From contig JAHRHY010000001.1 in assembly GCA_019671135.1 (NCBI GenBank), positions 3,348,001-3,412,000 on the forward strand: DNA of 64,000 bases, in the 5' to 3' direction. Position 1 is the stretch's first letter. The number at the start of each line of letters is the position of its first letter. The position numbers and the translations under genes were made by a program. Below are positions 13,124 through 22,812 of the stretch, piece by piece. This DNA is from Linnemannia hyalina (Eukaryota; Mortierellomycota; Mortierellomycetes; Mortierellales; Mortierellaceae). Under the pieces are notes generated by a model, which saw nothing but the letters and a program-made list of their open reading frames with translations, made no database searches and was not told the DNA's origin.

Positions 13124-14853
13124 TCATCTTCGTTCCAGTAGCCCTTCTTGTCCAGCTGACTCCAGCAGCAGTTCGCAATGCCTCAGCTGGTACACCATCT
13201 CCTTGGTAGTAGAAGTAGTAGCACCATCCATCCCCACCACAGCAGCAACATGCTTCGTTGATCCCGCCAACTCTGCTTTCCACATCACGAGCATCTCGCT
13301 CTAATTGACTCCCTGATGCTGCAAACCAACGTCGACGCTTCCCTTCACTTCACTTTTGCTACCACCAAGTCTTTTCCAGAGGAATAGTCCAGTCAATGTC
13401 CCAACTGTTGACCAGGGCCTGCACATCCATCGTTCCTATGCGGAATCTCCTCAAATCCTTCAACCGTGTCAAAAGACAAAGCCCGCCATCGATGTTCAAG
13501 AAGGACGCCAGTTCCAGTCCATAGACTCTCAACGGCTGGGGCAGCCACAACTCACAGATCCAGTCATCTTGTAGTCGCGGATACACTCGAGGGATGTAGC
13601 CAAACGTCCTTGTGCCGCTGCAGGGTCCGCATTGTAATTAGCAGTGGACATGTGTAGGGTGCGTGAGTAAGCCGATACCCGGGGTGTATCGCCCAGTCTG
13701 CCGGTTTTCAGAGACAAAACCGCCGTGGTCGAATGAAAAACTTCCATGTAGTAACTAGTGTATCTTGTACTAGTGGCCTTAAGCTCCAGTAGATGTGGCA
13801 GTCGACATAGTATATCATGAAAATATCCCGTATGACCCATGAACTCCATAATGGCGAAGTTACTTGGCTTGGCTAAAAGCATCCTGTACAGACGCGACCC
13901 AGCCCTTGGCCATGAAGAGTCCATTCTGTTGCATGCGGGCAGATATCCATGATGGCCGCAAATCGTCAAAGGCACCAACCTTGTCCGCGACAAGGATTGA
14001 AAATTAGCGTCGTGCCCAAGGACTCAGGTGCACGTACAGATCAGCGACGTCGTACTCCGTAGCGGTGTCGACTTTCCTGTGCACGACAACGTTCAGACTC
14101 TGCATCTCCGGGCTGATGGACAACAGGGTCTCCAATCACGTTTTTGAAAGCTGAACGTTTATGAGGGTCAGACTTTGGTGGCGCAGAGAGAAAGTAGTCA
14201 TTCCTGAGTCGGTGGACTTGTTGCTGTTGTTTGTTGGCGTCGATCCTGCAAGCCAAGGTTCCGAAAGAACGGTCGTTCCTGCAGACTCCAAGTGGAGCGT
14301 CACAAGTCGAGGGCTGGCCGCAAAAAAGTTGCGCCATCGCAAACTCACAATTCCCTAGCGGCCGAACCGTCAAGGAGGTGCTTGCCGACAGGTAGAGTAA
14401 AGAAGAGGAAAGTTAAGACTGGGTTTGAGAAATGAAAATACTCTGTTGACCTAGGTCTTCGAAAGTCCACTACCTCTCGTCTTCTCCACTGCCACCTTCC
14501 GTCGCAGGGTCCTTTGCATGATTATGCAACGCATTCGCCATCGCCGCTTTCGCTCGTAGGCAAGTGATAGACCAATTCGTCTCGTCCGAGAAATACTGTC
14601 AGTCTTGCTGAAAGTAACAATAGAGGTGAGTTGCCCTATTCACTCGTTCCTCGGAGATGGTCCGAGGTTTGTTTGGGGTCGGGTTGCTGTGTCAGAGGAC
14701 CTCGCGCACAATACGGTGTTGCTGGAGTATGTACCCGGAACAGCACACACGCACAACAGACAAGCGGATAGTTTTGTCGTCAACATGATTGAGGATGTGT
14801 TCCAAGATCTCAGGGATGTCAAAGGGACTTGCTGTGAGAACGAGAGAGGTCAT
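13124..14853 (-). pseudogene. F-box/LRR gene, decayed
   Basis: Begins at an ATG at 14853 with an F-box (SPFDIPEILEHILNHVDDKT, then IRLSVVRVC) and reaches a stop at REVL-TGA, where intact relatives read Trp. Farther down the same strand, pieces of the leucine-rich part are readable in different frames: LRWRNFFAASPRLVTLHLES, then LSKT, a TGA at 14134-14136, then LETLLSISPEMQSLNVVV; later CRLPHLLELKATS, and after a one-base shift near 13600 TFGYIPRVYPRL and GGLCLLTRLKDLRR, which match the C-terminal part of the intact copies. A possible tail (KEMVYQLRHCELLLESAGQE) ends at 13124. At least two stops and one frameshift mean that no full product can be made. Confidence 0.8.
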
Positions 14854-15943
14854 AGTTGCTAGTGTATCGATGCCAGGGGGCTGAAGGTCGACATGATGGT
14901 TTAGGAGGTTGTGCAGACAAGACAGACGATAAAGGGGAAGGAAGGAAGGGGGGAGAGGGGGAGCCAAGACAGCTAACAGGGCTTAGTGACGTTGGGAGTC
15001 TAGACCGCCTTGACCACTGACGATTGAGAGACCGATTTGGCACGAGAGGCTCCCTTCGTCCAAAAAAGGGAGATTGTGTCCCAGCCTCTCGTCAGCAAAA
15101 TGTGGACGAGGTGATTTGTGAACAAGGTTGGTGGCGTTCAAGGGCTTCTTTAATCCAATCAATGGAAGGAAAAAGAGGATTCACATTGTCAATGCATCCT
15201 ATCTATTCTGAAGGAGGCAAGCAGCTATTCACCTCTGCTGTTTATTTATACTGGAGAGTACTCCCAGGCATGCCGAAGAGTCGAGGGGTGTGGTGCATTG
15301 CCTGCAATAGAACTTTGCAAAAGGGGAAAAAGAACTAACACGCACTTTACCCCCACAGGTCCCCCCTTACAACAAAATACCTCTTTTTCCTTCTCTTCTT
15401 TTTTGCATATCCAAGGGACATCCATGGTGCAGTGCGTTCATTCCCTCCCTTCAGCAGCATCAAAATCAAAAACAAAACAAAAACGTAACAACGAGAGCAG
15501 CTCACACCACTGCATGTGCGATCCATTTTGTTGACATGGAGAGTAAACACGGTCTGTGGTCAAGAAAATAAGCGGTGGTCTCGTTACGTCCAAGAATACT
15601 AACAAGAGCGTCAAAAATCTCTCTGTCGTTGACGTTGGGTTGGATACCACTCAGTGAGAGCCATTGGGCTATGTGACATGGAGAAGTTCTGACATTTGAG
15701 AGGATGGTATTTTTCGCCTATTTCTGTCTAGTTTCCATTGCGGACGAAACGGCTTGGTTTGTGATAGATATGCGATAAGCAGACAGTCGATCCTTACATC
15801 AAGTATCTCAGAAGGGGTGTTCGAAAAGTACCTGACCATTCCAATGAATATTGAATACGGACTCAATCGGCAAGTGCCGAAGATTCACTGACTGAGGCAG
15901 TGCATGGCCAAGCTAATCGATCTGCCTACATACAGAGAGTACC
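14854..15943. other. Intergenic, no gene seen
   Basis: Separates the F-box pseudogene from the LPMO-like gene. Short open frames only, without coding-type codon use. The last part forms the promoter of the plus-strand gene. Confidence 0.55.
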
Positions 15944-15951
15944 TATAAAAA
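15944..15951 (+). promoter_or_regulatory. TATA box of the LPMO-like gene
   Basis: TATAAAAA lies about 130 bases before the ATG at 16080 and is followed immediately by a CT-rich leader (about 15956-16045). It is the clearest TATA element in the window, suggesting a regulated or strongly expressed promoter. Confidence 0.55.
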
Positions 15952-16079
15952 GGATCTTCTCCTCGTTCTTGTCTCCCACTCAATTTTACTTCTGTTTCCG
16001 CCCTACCCCTTCTTTTCTTTTTTCTCTCTTCTCACTTTCTTCGCACACCCCATCAAACAAAACACACAGACTCCACAAA

Positions 16080-16889
16080 ATGCTTCGGAAATCCGCCCTG
16101 TGGATCGCTGCACTTCAGCTCGTAGCCTTGGTCGCCTATGCCCATGTCGATCTCATCGCTCCCTGCCCCCGGTACTCATCCGCGCCTGGATGCCCTCCTC
16201 CACCTCGCGGCCAGTCGATCGACTACAATACCAACGCACCCATCAGCAGTAACGGAATTAACATCCAACCTCTTTGCAAGCACTCCGTCCCATATGCAAA
16301 GCGCAAGGTCTACAAGGCAGGCGAATCGATATCTACAGGATACGGCATCGGCTCTTCGCATGGAGGAGGACATTGCCAGTGGGCTCTCTCTTACGACCGT
16401 GAGAAAACATGGGTTGTTATCCAGACCGAGATCCGGACTTGTCTTCAAGGCACCGTTACTGGCCAGAACGTCAACATCCCAGTGACGATCCCCATTGATG
16501 CTCCTTCAGGTGAAGTGACATTTATGTGGGCATGGATCAACGCGGTGGGAGATCGTGAATTTTATTCCAATTGCGCGGACATTCAAGTGGACGGAAGGGA
16601 TGGCGGTTCTATCTCAGGCGTTGAACTTCTCCTATCCAACTACAACACCACCTATGGTCTCATCCCCGAGTTTCCCAATGCCACCGATCCTGATGACCAT
16701 GAGCTCTTTGACGCAAGGAAACCCATCACCATCTCCGTCAAAGGTTCAGGGTCTGGTGCCACATCAACCCCTGGTCCTTCACCCTCGTCTAAACCAAATA
16801 AGAATGCAGCCGGCAGAGGGAGGCGCCGATTGCAGTCTACTTTGTTGTTTATTTCGACATTCTTCGTATTTATACCACTGTCCATGTAA
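16080..16889 (+). CDS. Secreted GPI-anchored LPMO-like (AA11-like) protein
   Basis: Intronless, 269 residues. A signal peptide (LRKSALWIAALQLVALVAYA) is followed directly by HVDLIAPCPRY, so cleavage would expose the N-terminal histidine needed for the copper histidine brace of lytic polysaccharide monooxygenases. The second brace histidine is probably in GSSHGGGHCQWALSYD, and REFYSNCADIQV matches the conserved Tyr/Cys end of the catalytic fold as seen in AA11-like chitin-active enzymes. A Ser/Pro/Lys/Asn linker and a C-terminal hydrophobic tail (LLFISTFFVFIPL) indicate a GPI anchor, so it would sit on the cell surface or wall. Likely role: oxidative attack on, or binding to, chitin-type wall polymers. 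It could also be an LPMO-like protein without oxidase activity, as in the X325/Bim1 type. AATAAA overlaps the stop codon. The stop is 46 bases from that of the convergent F-box fragment. Confidence 0.8.
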   Translation: MLRKSALWIAALQLVALVAYAHVDLIAPCPRYSSAPGCPPPPRGQSIDYNTNAPISSNGINIQPLCKHSVPYAKRKVYKAGESISTGYGIGSSHGGGHCQWALSYDREKTWVVIQTEIRTCLQGTVTGQNVNIPVTIPIDAPSGEVTFMWAWINAVGDREFYSNCADIQVDGRDGGSISGVELLLSNYNTTYGLIPEFPNATDPDDHELFDARKPITISVKGSGSGATSTPGPSPSSKPNKNAAGRGRRRLQSTLLFISTFFVFIPLSM

Positions 16890-16935
16890 ATAAACTGCGT
16901 TTATATACCAAACAGACCAGGAGGAACTCAGCTCC

Positions 16936-17559
16936 TCAACACACGCCCAATCTCCTTCTCTGGCGACTGACCAAATCCAAATCCACAGACGAGGAACATC
17001 CCTTGGCAAGTAGCGTGTCCTCTCTACCTTTATTTCCTTGCGCAGCGCCCAACTCCAGCTTGCGACAACTTTGAGCCATTTTTTCTTTCCTCCTTAACTT
17101 TTCAAGGTTGTCGGTCCCGGTCATCCAATCCAAGTCCCATCGGTAAATCGCAATGTCGAGATCAGACATTGCCATGAGGGATCTCCTTACGTCTGCGAGT
17201 CGAGCCAGTAGACACCTTCTTCCGTCGAAACTCATGCGCATTGGAAAATACTCCTTCTGACCAAACGCTCTATACCCCTCGAGTCCACATATCACCAGCT
17301 CCTGAAGGCGGGGGTAGACGGTCGAGATGTATCCAAACACGATCCGAGAGACGACGGCATCGTCATCAGTGCCAAAGAAGGCCATCTGAAGCGTCAACAG
17401 GTTGCGATATTGCCAGACCTTTCCGTAGTCTTTGTCCAGGATACTTCCCCGAGGCGGAAACTTGGGTCGAAAAAAAATGTCGAGCCTTGAAGGACAAATG
17501 CTGGACCGCGGACAAACATGACCTGGCGATCCGGTCCTGGAAGACTCTCCTTCCGTCAC
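16936..17559 (-). pseudogene. F-box/LRR gene, 3' fragment
   Basis: Encodes only the C-terminal third of an F-box/LRR protein: VWQYRNLLTLQMAF, then SRIVFGYISTVYPRLQELVI, CLLARLADVRRSL and YRWDLDWMTGTDNLEKLRR, all of which align by eye with the intact copies downstream. No F-box or N-terminal LRR precedes it: the frame opens at 17559 with unrelated sequence, and the next intact F-box gene ends just 70 bases upstream. It is most likely the remnant of a tandem copy deleted at its 5' side; an alternative is a short expressed paralogue. Confidence 0.65.
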
Positions 17560-17628
17560 ATTTGACCACTATTCAAGCGAGAATGGACAACGGTCCTTTA
17601 GGGGTTTAATATATAAGACATTTATTAT

Positions 17629-19578
17629 TCATGATCTGAACATTGACCACATCGACTTCTTGGTGGGCAAGGGAGGGAATATAGATCCCATGCTGCGCTC
17701 GGGTGAGCGCTCGAGCTCGCGACTCAGAGACAGTTTCTGAAGGCTAGGAAGGCATTCATACTCGCCCTCGTCGATCGCCTCCACTCTACTCTTGACCTCC
17801 CGCAACAGCCCTGTCGACTCGAGGTCCTTCAGCAACTCGATATCATGCGACCATGAGCCTGACAGTGGCACGACGGGGGTGTTCTGTAGCCTGATCGCCT
17901 CCACTTGTGCCTCGCGATTCAATCGATCCTCCCACTTAGACATAATGGCACGACGTGCGCACTTGTCTTGCAAATTTCGCCCAGCGCTGTAGATCCAATT
18001 GAGTTCGGAGAGGTCGCACGAGATACCATCAAAGTCAACACGAAGGCGTTCCAGATACCGCAGTGACGACAGCAGAGGCAAACCGCCAAATAAATGTTCC
18101 GATATATGGGTCCGGAACGAGAACACTCCTGGGAATATCGAGCAGGCGTAAGGCTCCTCGATGTGGAGATCTCTCAAATGTGGCGTCACCTTGGAGATGT
18201 AGCTGAACAGCGTCCTTGATAAATAACCAAGAAGGACCTGTCGCTCGTGATTGCCATGGAGCTCGTAGCCGCCATGGCTGTGGACTTGAAGGTGGACCAC
18301 TTGTAGGTTTCGGCACACCCAGACGCCAGGACGAAAAGTAGGCCTCTCTCTTCCCTCAACAGGCTCCGGGAATACGCTGTCGTAGTAAGCCTTAGCCCTG
18401 CAGTGGACGTCCATAAGTTCAATCAGGTATGGGACCTTGAGGGTTTTGAGGTGTCGAAGGCCGGGAGACTCACAGAGCAGACGGTGGAGGGGTGTTGATG
18501 AGTAAAAGTGGTCGCCTTCCTTCCAACCATCGGAATGACAATGCGGTAGGTAGTGCCAAAGGACGTTTAGGCTAGTCAGTACACTCGGCTGCTCTGTTAT
18601 GCTCCTGACAATACCGGGTGTGAGGTTGTAGCTCCAGAGTGTCCGTTCCGATCCATTGGGGCAGAGGGCGTACAGCATATCGTCGAGATCGTCTTCCGAA
18701 GGGATCTCCCCCTGAACTGAGTAGTGGAACTTGTGTAGTGCGAAGGGTTGCGACCTCAGGTGCTGGAAGAGGCTTGACCATTCCCAAGTGCTGCCGCTTG
18801 GACCTGTGATTCCGATGAGTTTGAGTTCCCTGAGTTGTGGGGTCCTCGCGACTAGTTGTTCGAGCCAGGATTGCGACAGCTTGACGTTCTCCAGCACGAA
18901 CGATTTCAATGGCAAGGACTCCAATCCAACTTCCCGTTCCTGTGGCGTCCAGGTTCCCTGAATACTCAGTAGAGCACGGCTGCCGGCATGGAGGACCTCG
19001 AGGTGTGGACAGATTGTAAGAATCCTGCCAATGTCAAGGCTGCTGGTCGAGTAGCGATGAATCTTGAGGGTCGTCAACGTGGAAGGGAATGCCAGTTGGT
19101 TGAGGGATTCGTCGCTGAGGTGGTAGTCGCTAAACAATTCGACATGTTGGAGAGGGCTGTAGATCTGGAATGGGTGTTTTCTGGAGCCATTGTCTCCTCG
19201 GGTAGCACTGTGAGGCCACTTTCTCCGCTTTGACGAGGGATTCGAGTATCGTTTCTCGATTCCATTGAGGGACTTGATGAGCTCTGGCCAGGTGTTTTCG
19301 CAATAGTGATCGCATCTCCAGACAAGTCGTCCTGCTCCTGGTAACCTTGTTAGGGCCTTAGTGGCATCGTCTGCAAACCACTTGAAATCCCAAGACAGCT
19401 CTCTCGAGACTCGGTGGCGGTTGAGGAAGAACCAATTGCGGCAGACGAGGATGACGGTCTTGTGGAGGGTTTCCTGGGAGACAAAGGAAAAGACCATGTC
19501 AAGCAGCTCAGGGATACTTAGAAAGGTAGTGGTGGCTCGAACGTGTAGGGGTGACCATTGAGACAGAGACTGAGACAT
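17629..19578 (-). CDS. F-box/leucine-rich repeat protein
   Basis: Single-exon, 649 residues from the ATG at 19578; an in-frame ATG at 19674 would add 32 residues, but the start just before the F-box matches related copies better. F-box near the N-terminus: FLSIPELLDMVFSFVSQETL, then LVCRNWFFLNRHRVSREL, the part that binds Skp1 in SCF ubiquitin ligases. The rest is irregular leucine-rich sequence (LRELKLIGITG, LRDLHIEEPYA, LPLLSSLRYLERLRVDFD), expected to select substrates. No TM or signal peptide. Substrate unknown. A neighbouring 3' fragment and decayed copies show local duplication. Confidence 0.85.
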   Translation of the reverse strand: MSQSLSQWSPLHVRATTTFLSIPELLDMVFSFVSQETLHKTVILVCRNWFFLNRHRVSRELSWDFKWFADDATKALTRLPGAGRLVWRCDHYCENTWPELIKSLNGIEKRYSNPSSKRRKWPHSATRGDNGSRKHPFQIYSPLQHVELFSDYHLSDESLNQLAFPSTLTTLKIHRYSTSSLDIGRILTICPHLEVLHAGSRALLSIQGTWTPQEREVGLESLPLKSFVLENVKLSQSWLEQLVARTPQLRELKLIGITGPSGSTWEWSSLFQHLRSQPFALHKFHYSVQGEIPSEDDLDDMLYALCPNGSERTLWSYNLTPGIVRSITEQPSVLTSLNVLWHYLPHCHSDGWKEGDHFYSSTPLHRLLCESPGLRHLKTLKVPYLIELMDVHCRAKAYYDSVFPEPVEGRERPTFRPGVWVCRNLQVVHLQVHSHGGYELHGNHERQVLLGYLSRTLFSYISKVTPHLRDLHIEEPYACSIFPGVFSFRTHISEHLFGGLPLLSSLRYLERLRVDFDGISCDLSELNWIYSAGRNLQDKCARRAIMSKWEDRLNREAQVEAIRLQNTPVVPLSGSWSHDIELLKDLESTGLLREVKSRVEAIDEGEYECLPSLQKLSLSRELERSPERSMGSIFPPLPTKKSMWSMFRS

Positions 19579-19763
19579 GATATGCCTCTCTCTCGAGGGT
19601 AATATGAAGGGAACCGGAGAGGACGAGTGACTTGTGTGCAGTGGGAGCACAGTGTGCGAGGCAGAAAGTAGCATGCTTTTTGGAAATGGGTGGGGGGTTG
19701 ATGGGGTTTGAAGTTAAAAGGGATGATGGAGGAATAAGAAGAGAAGTGAAAAATGGGTGTGCC

Positions 19764-19838
19764 CTTGTTCGCCTTGTTCGCCTTGTTCGCCTTGTTCACC
19801 CTTGTTCGCCTTGTCCGCCTTGTTCGCCTTGTCCTTGC
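19764..19838. repeat. 9-bp minisatellite (GCCTTGTTC)
   Basis: About eight near-perfect copies of GCCTTGTTC, with single-base variants (CACCCTTGTTC, TCCGCC), upstream of the minus-strand F-box gene. Confidence 0.9.
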
Positions 19839-20437
19839 ACGTTAGCACTCTGTCCTTGTACCGTGCATTAGACTCTGTCCCCGTGCTAAGCCAGCCAGCC
19901 CATGATCAGGGTTGGACCACTCATCTTGATTGCTTGTGTGCTTGTGCGCAATTATTGAATGTAAAACAAGTTTGCGATGGGACATAGTTTGGCCAATTAA
20001 ACCGCTGGCGCACTGGTTGTTGTTGCTGCGAAAGAAACAGGCGACCAGACTTGTGGGATGTATACAGCAACATGAGCTGCCGGAAAAGAGACAAGGCAGC
20101 AATGAGATCCGGGCTGGATACCCGTCCAGAGCCCACCCCTCAACCCCCAGTTCCATGCTTTATGCTTTGCCATGTCCCTACAATGATCAGTGTTCCTTTT
20201 TTTCCCTTTTCTTGTCTTGTCTTGTTCTAAAAAACATTCCTTCAATTGCTTGTCTCTTATCCCCTCAAATATGCAATATGACTGCCGTCCATGCCTTCTC
20301 TTGATAACAATGCCCTCGTCCTAAAAGCTAGGAGGTGCCAACACTAGTGTTAGCATTGTCTACTGCCCTTTCTTCTATTTTTAGTTTTTCTTTGATTCTT
20401 CTCCACACATTTGAAACACTCCACACAGTTCATCCTA
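19839..20437. other. Intergenic between F-box copies
   Basis: No convincing coding signal. CT-rich just before the following plus-strand F-box remnant (20190-20230 and 20365-20410), which may be that copy's old promoter. Confidence 0.5.
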
Positions 20438-22470
20438 ATGCAGCCCACATTCCTTAAGTCCAGCGTACTCCAAAGAAACAGCGGGCGTCTCTCAAGCTAC
20501 AAGTCCTTCGCTGTCTCTCTCCATTCGACATTCCCGAGGTTGTTGTCCAGGTCTTTTCTCTGGACGAGAACACCCTCTACATGTCTGTCATGCCGGTCTG
20601 TCGCCTCTAGCACCAGATGAGCTGTGATCGTCTTTATCATCGCGGCCTAGCCTGGGACTGGACCTGGGGACCCACTAAGCTAGAAAAGATCTTGACTAAG
20701 CGATAAAGCATAAGTCGCCTCTACTGCCACGGCCTTAGCTATGACGATGAAGGTAACACTTGCTGCACCAGTTCCATCAAGCGAACGATGGTCAAGCTAC
20801 AAGCCAAATACGAGCAGCTCCTCCAGCACAACAGCAGTGCGATCTTAATGTTCCGTCCCCTCCTTGAAGTGGACCTGAACGATATCCTTCTCTCAGTGGA
20901 CATGACCAGCCAGTTTAGACTCCCTGCGACCTTGACCAGCCTGAAGATTGCAGTCGGGGTATTTTCCGCTTGCATGGTTCGGATTGACCACATTTCGGCC
21001 GACCGCCCCCTGCTTTCAGAGGTCATTCATGTCAGCAAACTCAATGTCCTGGCCATTGATAGTTCCTGGGTTCCTGCCAGCTACGACCGACAATGACCCT
21101 TCTGAATCCAAAAACTGGTCATCAAGAATACCAAGCTTCACCAGTTCCGCCTTGAGGATCTGTTAACTCCCACCCGGATCTGCAGGAACTCAAGCTTCTC
21201 GGCCTGGCGGGGCGCGACGGTCAGCTTCTTTACTCATATGATACGCAGCCTGGCGACGCCCAATACAACTGGACCCATCTATTTGAGCACTGTGATGGAT
21301 AGGTGCGTTTCTCTCTATGAGTTCGCTTCCTTTTCTTTTTATTTAACGAGACAGTGCCCTCCTCTAGGCAATAAAGCACTAGCTGCAGACCAATCCACCT
21401 CAGCACATCAAGAGTTTCCCCATTACCCTCTGCGCCTTCTACTTCTCTGTCTGTAGCTAAGCCTAGCTAGCCCGCGTTGAGGTCATGGAGGAGCATCAGG
21501 TCTGCCGAAAAACGATCGACGTCTGCCCCAAGGCCTTAGAATGGTCTCTTCTTCCAGTCGAAGTTACACCAGGACTAATTTAAGAAATGGTCTTCCTGCC
21601 AAACATTATCACCACACTGGAGATTGTCACCGGGGGCTCTGGTGCAGGGTCTCAACAGCAAGGACGCCCACTCCAGCAAGGCTGGCCTGCACCTGACCCA
21701 TCAATACCTCTGTGAGTCGCCTCACCACGTCCACCTCAAGATTATCCAGGCAGCCATTATCTTTGAGCTCCTGGACTTGTACAACCGAGCGCAATACGAA
21801 GATCTCAACCTCAGAGGCAATCGCAAGTGAAAGGCCTGGGCTTGTCTCAACCTTGAGACTCTTCAAATCCAAACCCACGTTCATACCTCCTATCTGATCT
21901 GGCCCGTGCAGGATCATCTTTTGATACATTTCGGCAGTCTGTCCAAACCTTCAAGAGCTGAGGATCTACGTGCCGAGCCACTGCAGGGGCAATTAGAGCA
22001 CCCACATCTACCAGCCACAACTGTTTCATCAGCCGGATGGTAGCCTTTGTTTTCTCCCTAGATTGGATCGGTTGAGGAAGCCGAAGGTGATTTACGGTGA
22101 CGAGGAGACGCGAAGCATTAACTGTCAGGAGTAGAGGCACAACTGGATATCTTCTTCGGGATATCGAAACAAGGACAGAACGAGACGATTGAAGACGATG
22201 GCAAACTGGGCATTGCAGCTCGAGGCGGAGGAGACGCTGGAGTGGCGATTCTTTCACCAGACTAAGCCATCGACGGTAACAGGGGATGTTCTGGCTGACC
22301 AACTTCGGAACCTAGGGTTGCTGTGGTGGAGGAGATGGACCGATCGGGCCGCCGATGCCTCCCATTACTTAAGAGAGTGTCCTTCCACGATGCGGTTAGA
22401 GAGCGTCGACCCGACACAGCACTCCGAATGATAAAACAACGTCTTTCAGCTGGACTGAAACTTGATCCAG
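20438..22470 (+). pseudogene. F-box/LRR gene, decayed
   Basis: The F-box is readable at 20518-20610 as SPFDIPEVVVQVFSLDENTL then SVMPVCRL, followed by TAG at 20608-20610 exactly where the family has Trp. The reading continues after the stop (HQMSCDRLYHRGLAWDWTWG). Later fragments in several frames match the LRR part: RLPATLTSLKIAVGV, LHLTHQYLCESPHHVHLK, FELLDLYNRAQYED, AWACLNLETLQIQTHVH, and a C-terminal piece VEEMDRSGRRCLPLLKRVSF. Multiple stops and frame changes rule out a full product. It lies in the same orientation as the intact F-box gene that follows. Confidence 0.82.
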
Positions 22471-22812
22471 GCACCATCAGTACAATAACCTTGACGGTCT
22501 CAGTTACGCCACTTTGGTTCTATTCAGGAGTGGCCACTTCTATATTGCTCTGAGGTTGCTCATACCACTCTGCTAGCCACGTGGCACAATACTGGTTCCC
22601 TGGCCGGCCCGGGTGCACTCTCAGACCTCTCTCTTTCGTCTTTCTCATTCTTTGTTGTTTTTGTTTTTGTTTTTGCACTGCCCATATCCATTCATGTTTG
22701 TCTGCGCCCATTCAATTCAATCATATACACTTTGTCTTTTCGCCTTCATTTTTTTCGTTCCCTCTTCCTTTGTCAAACTCATCCCCAAACATCCCATGCC
22801 TCCTTTCCACCA

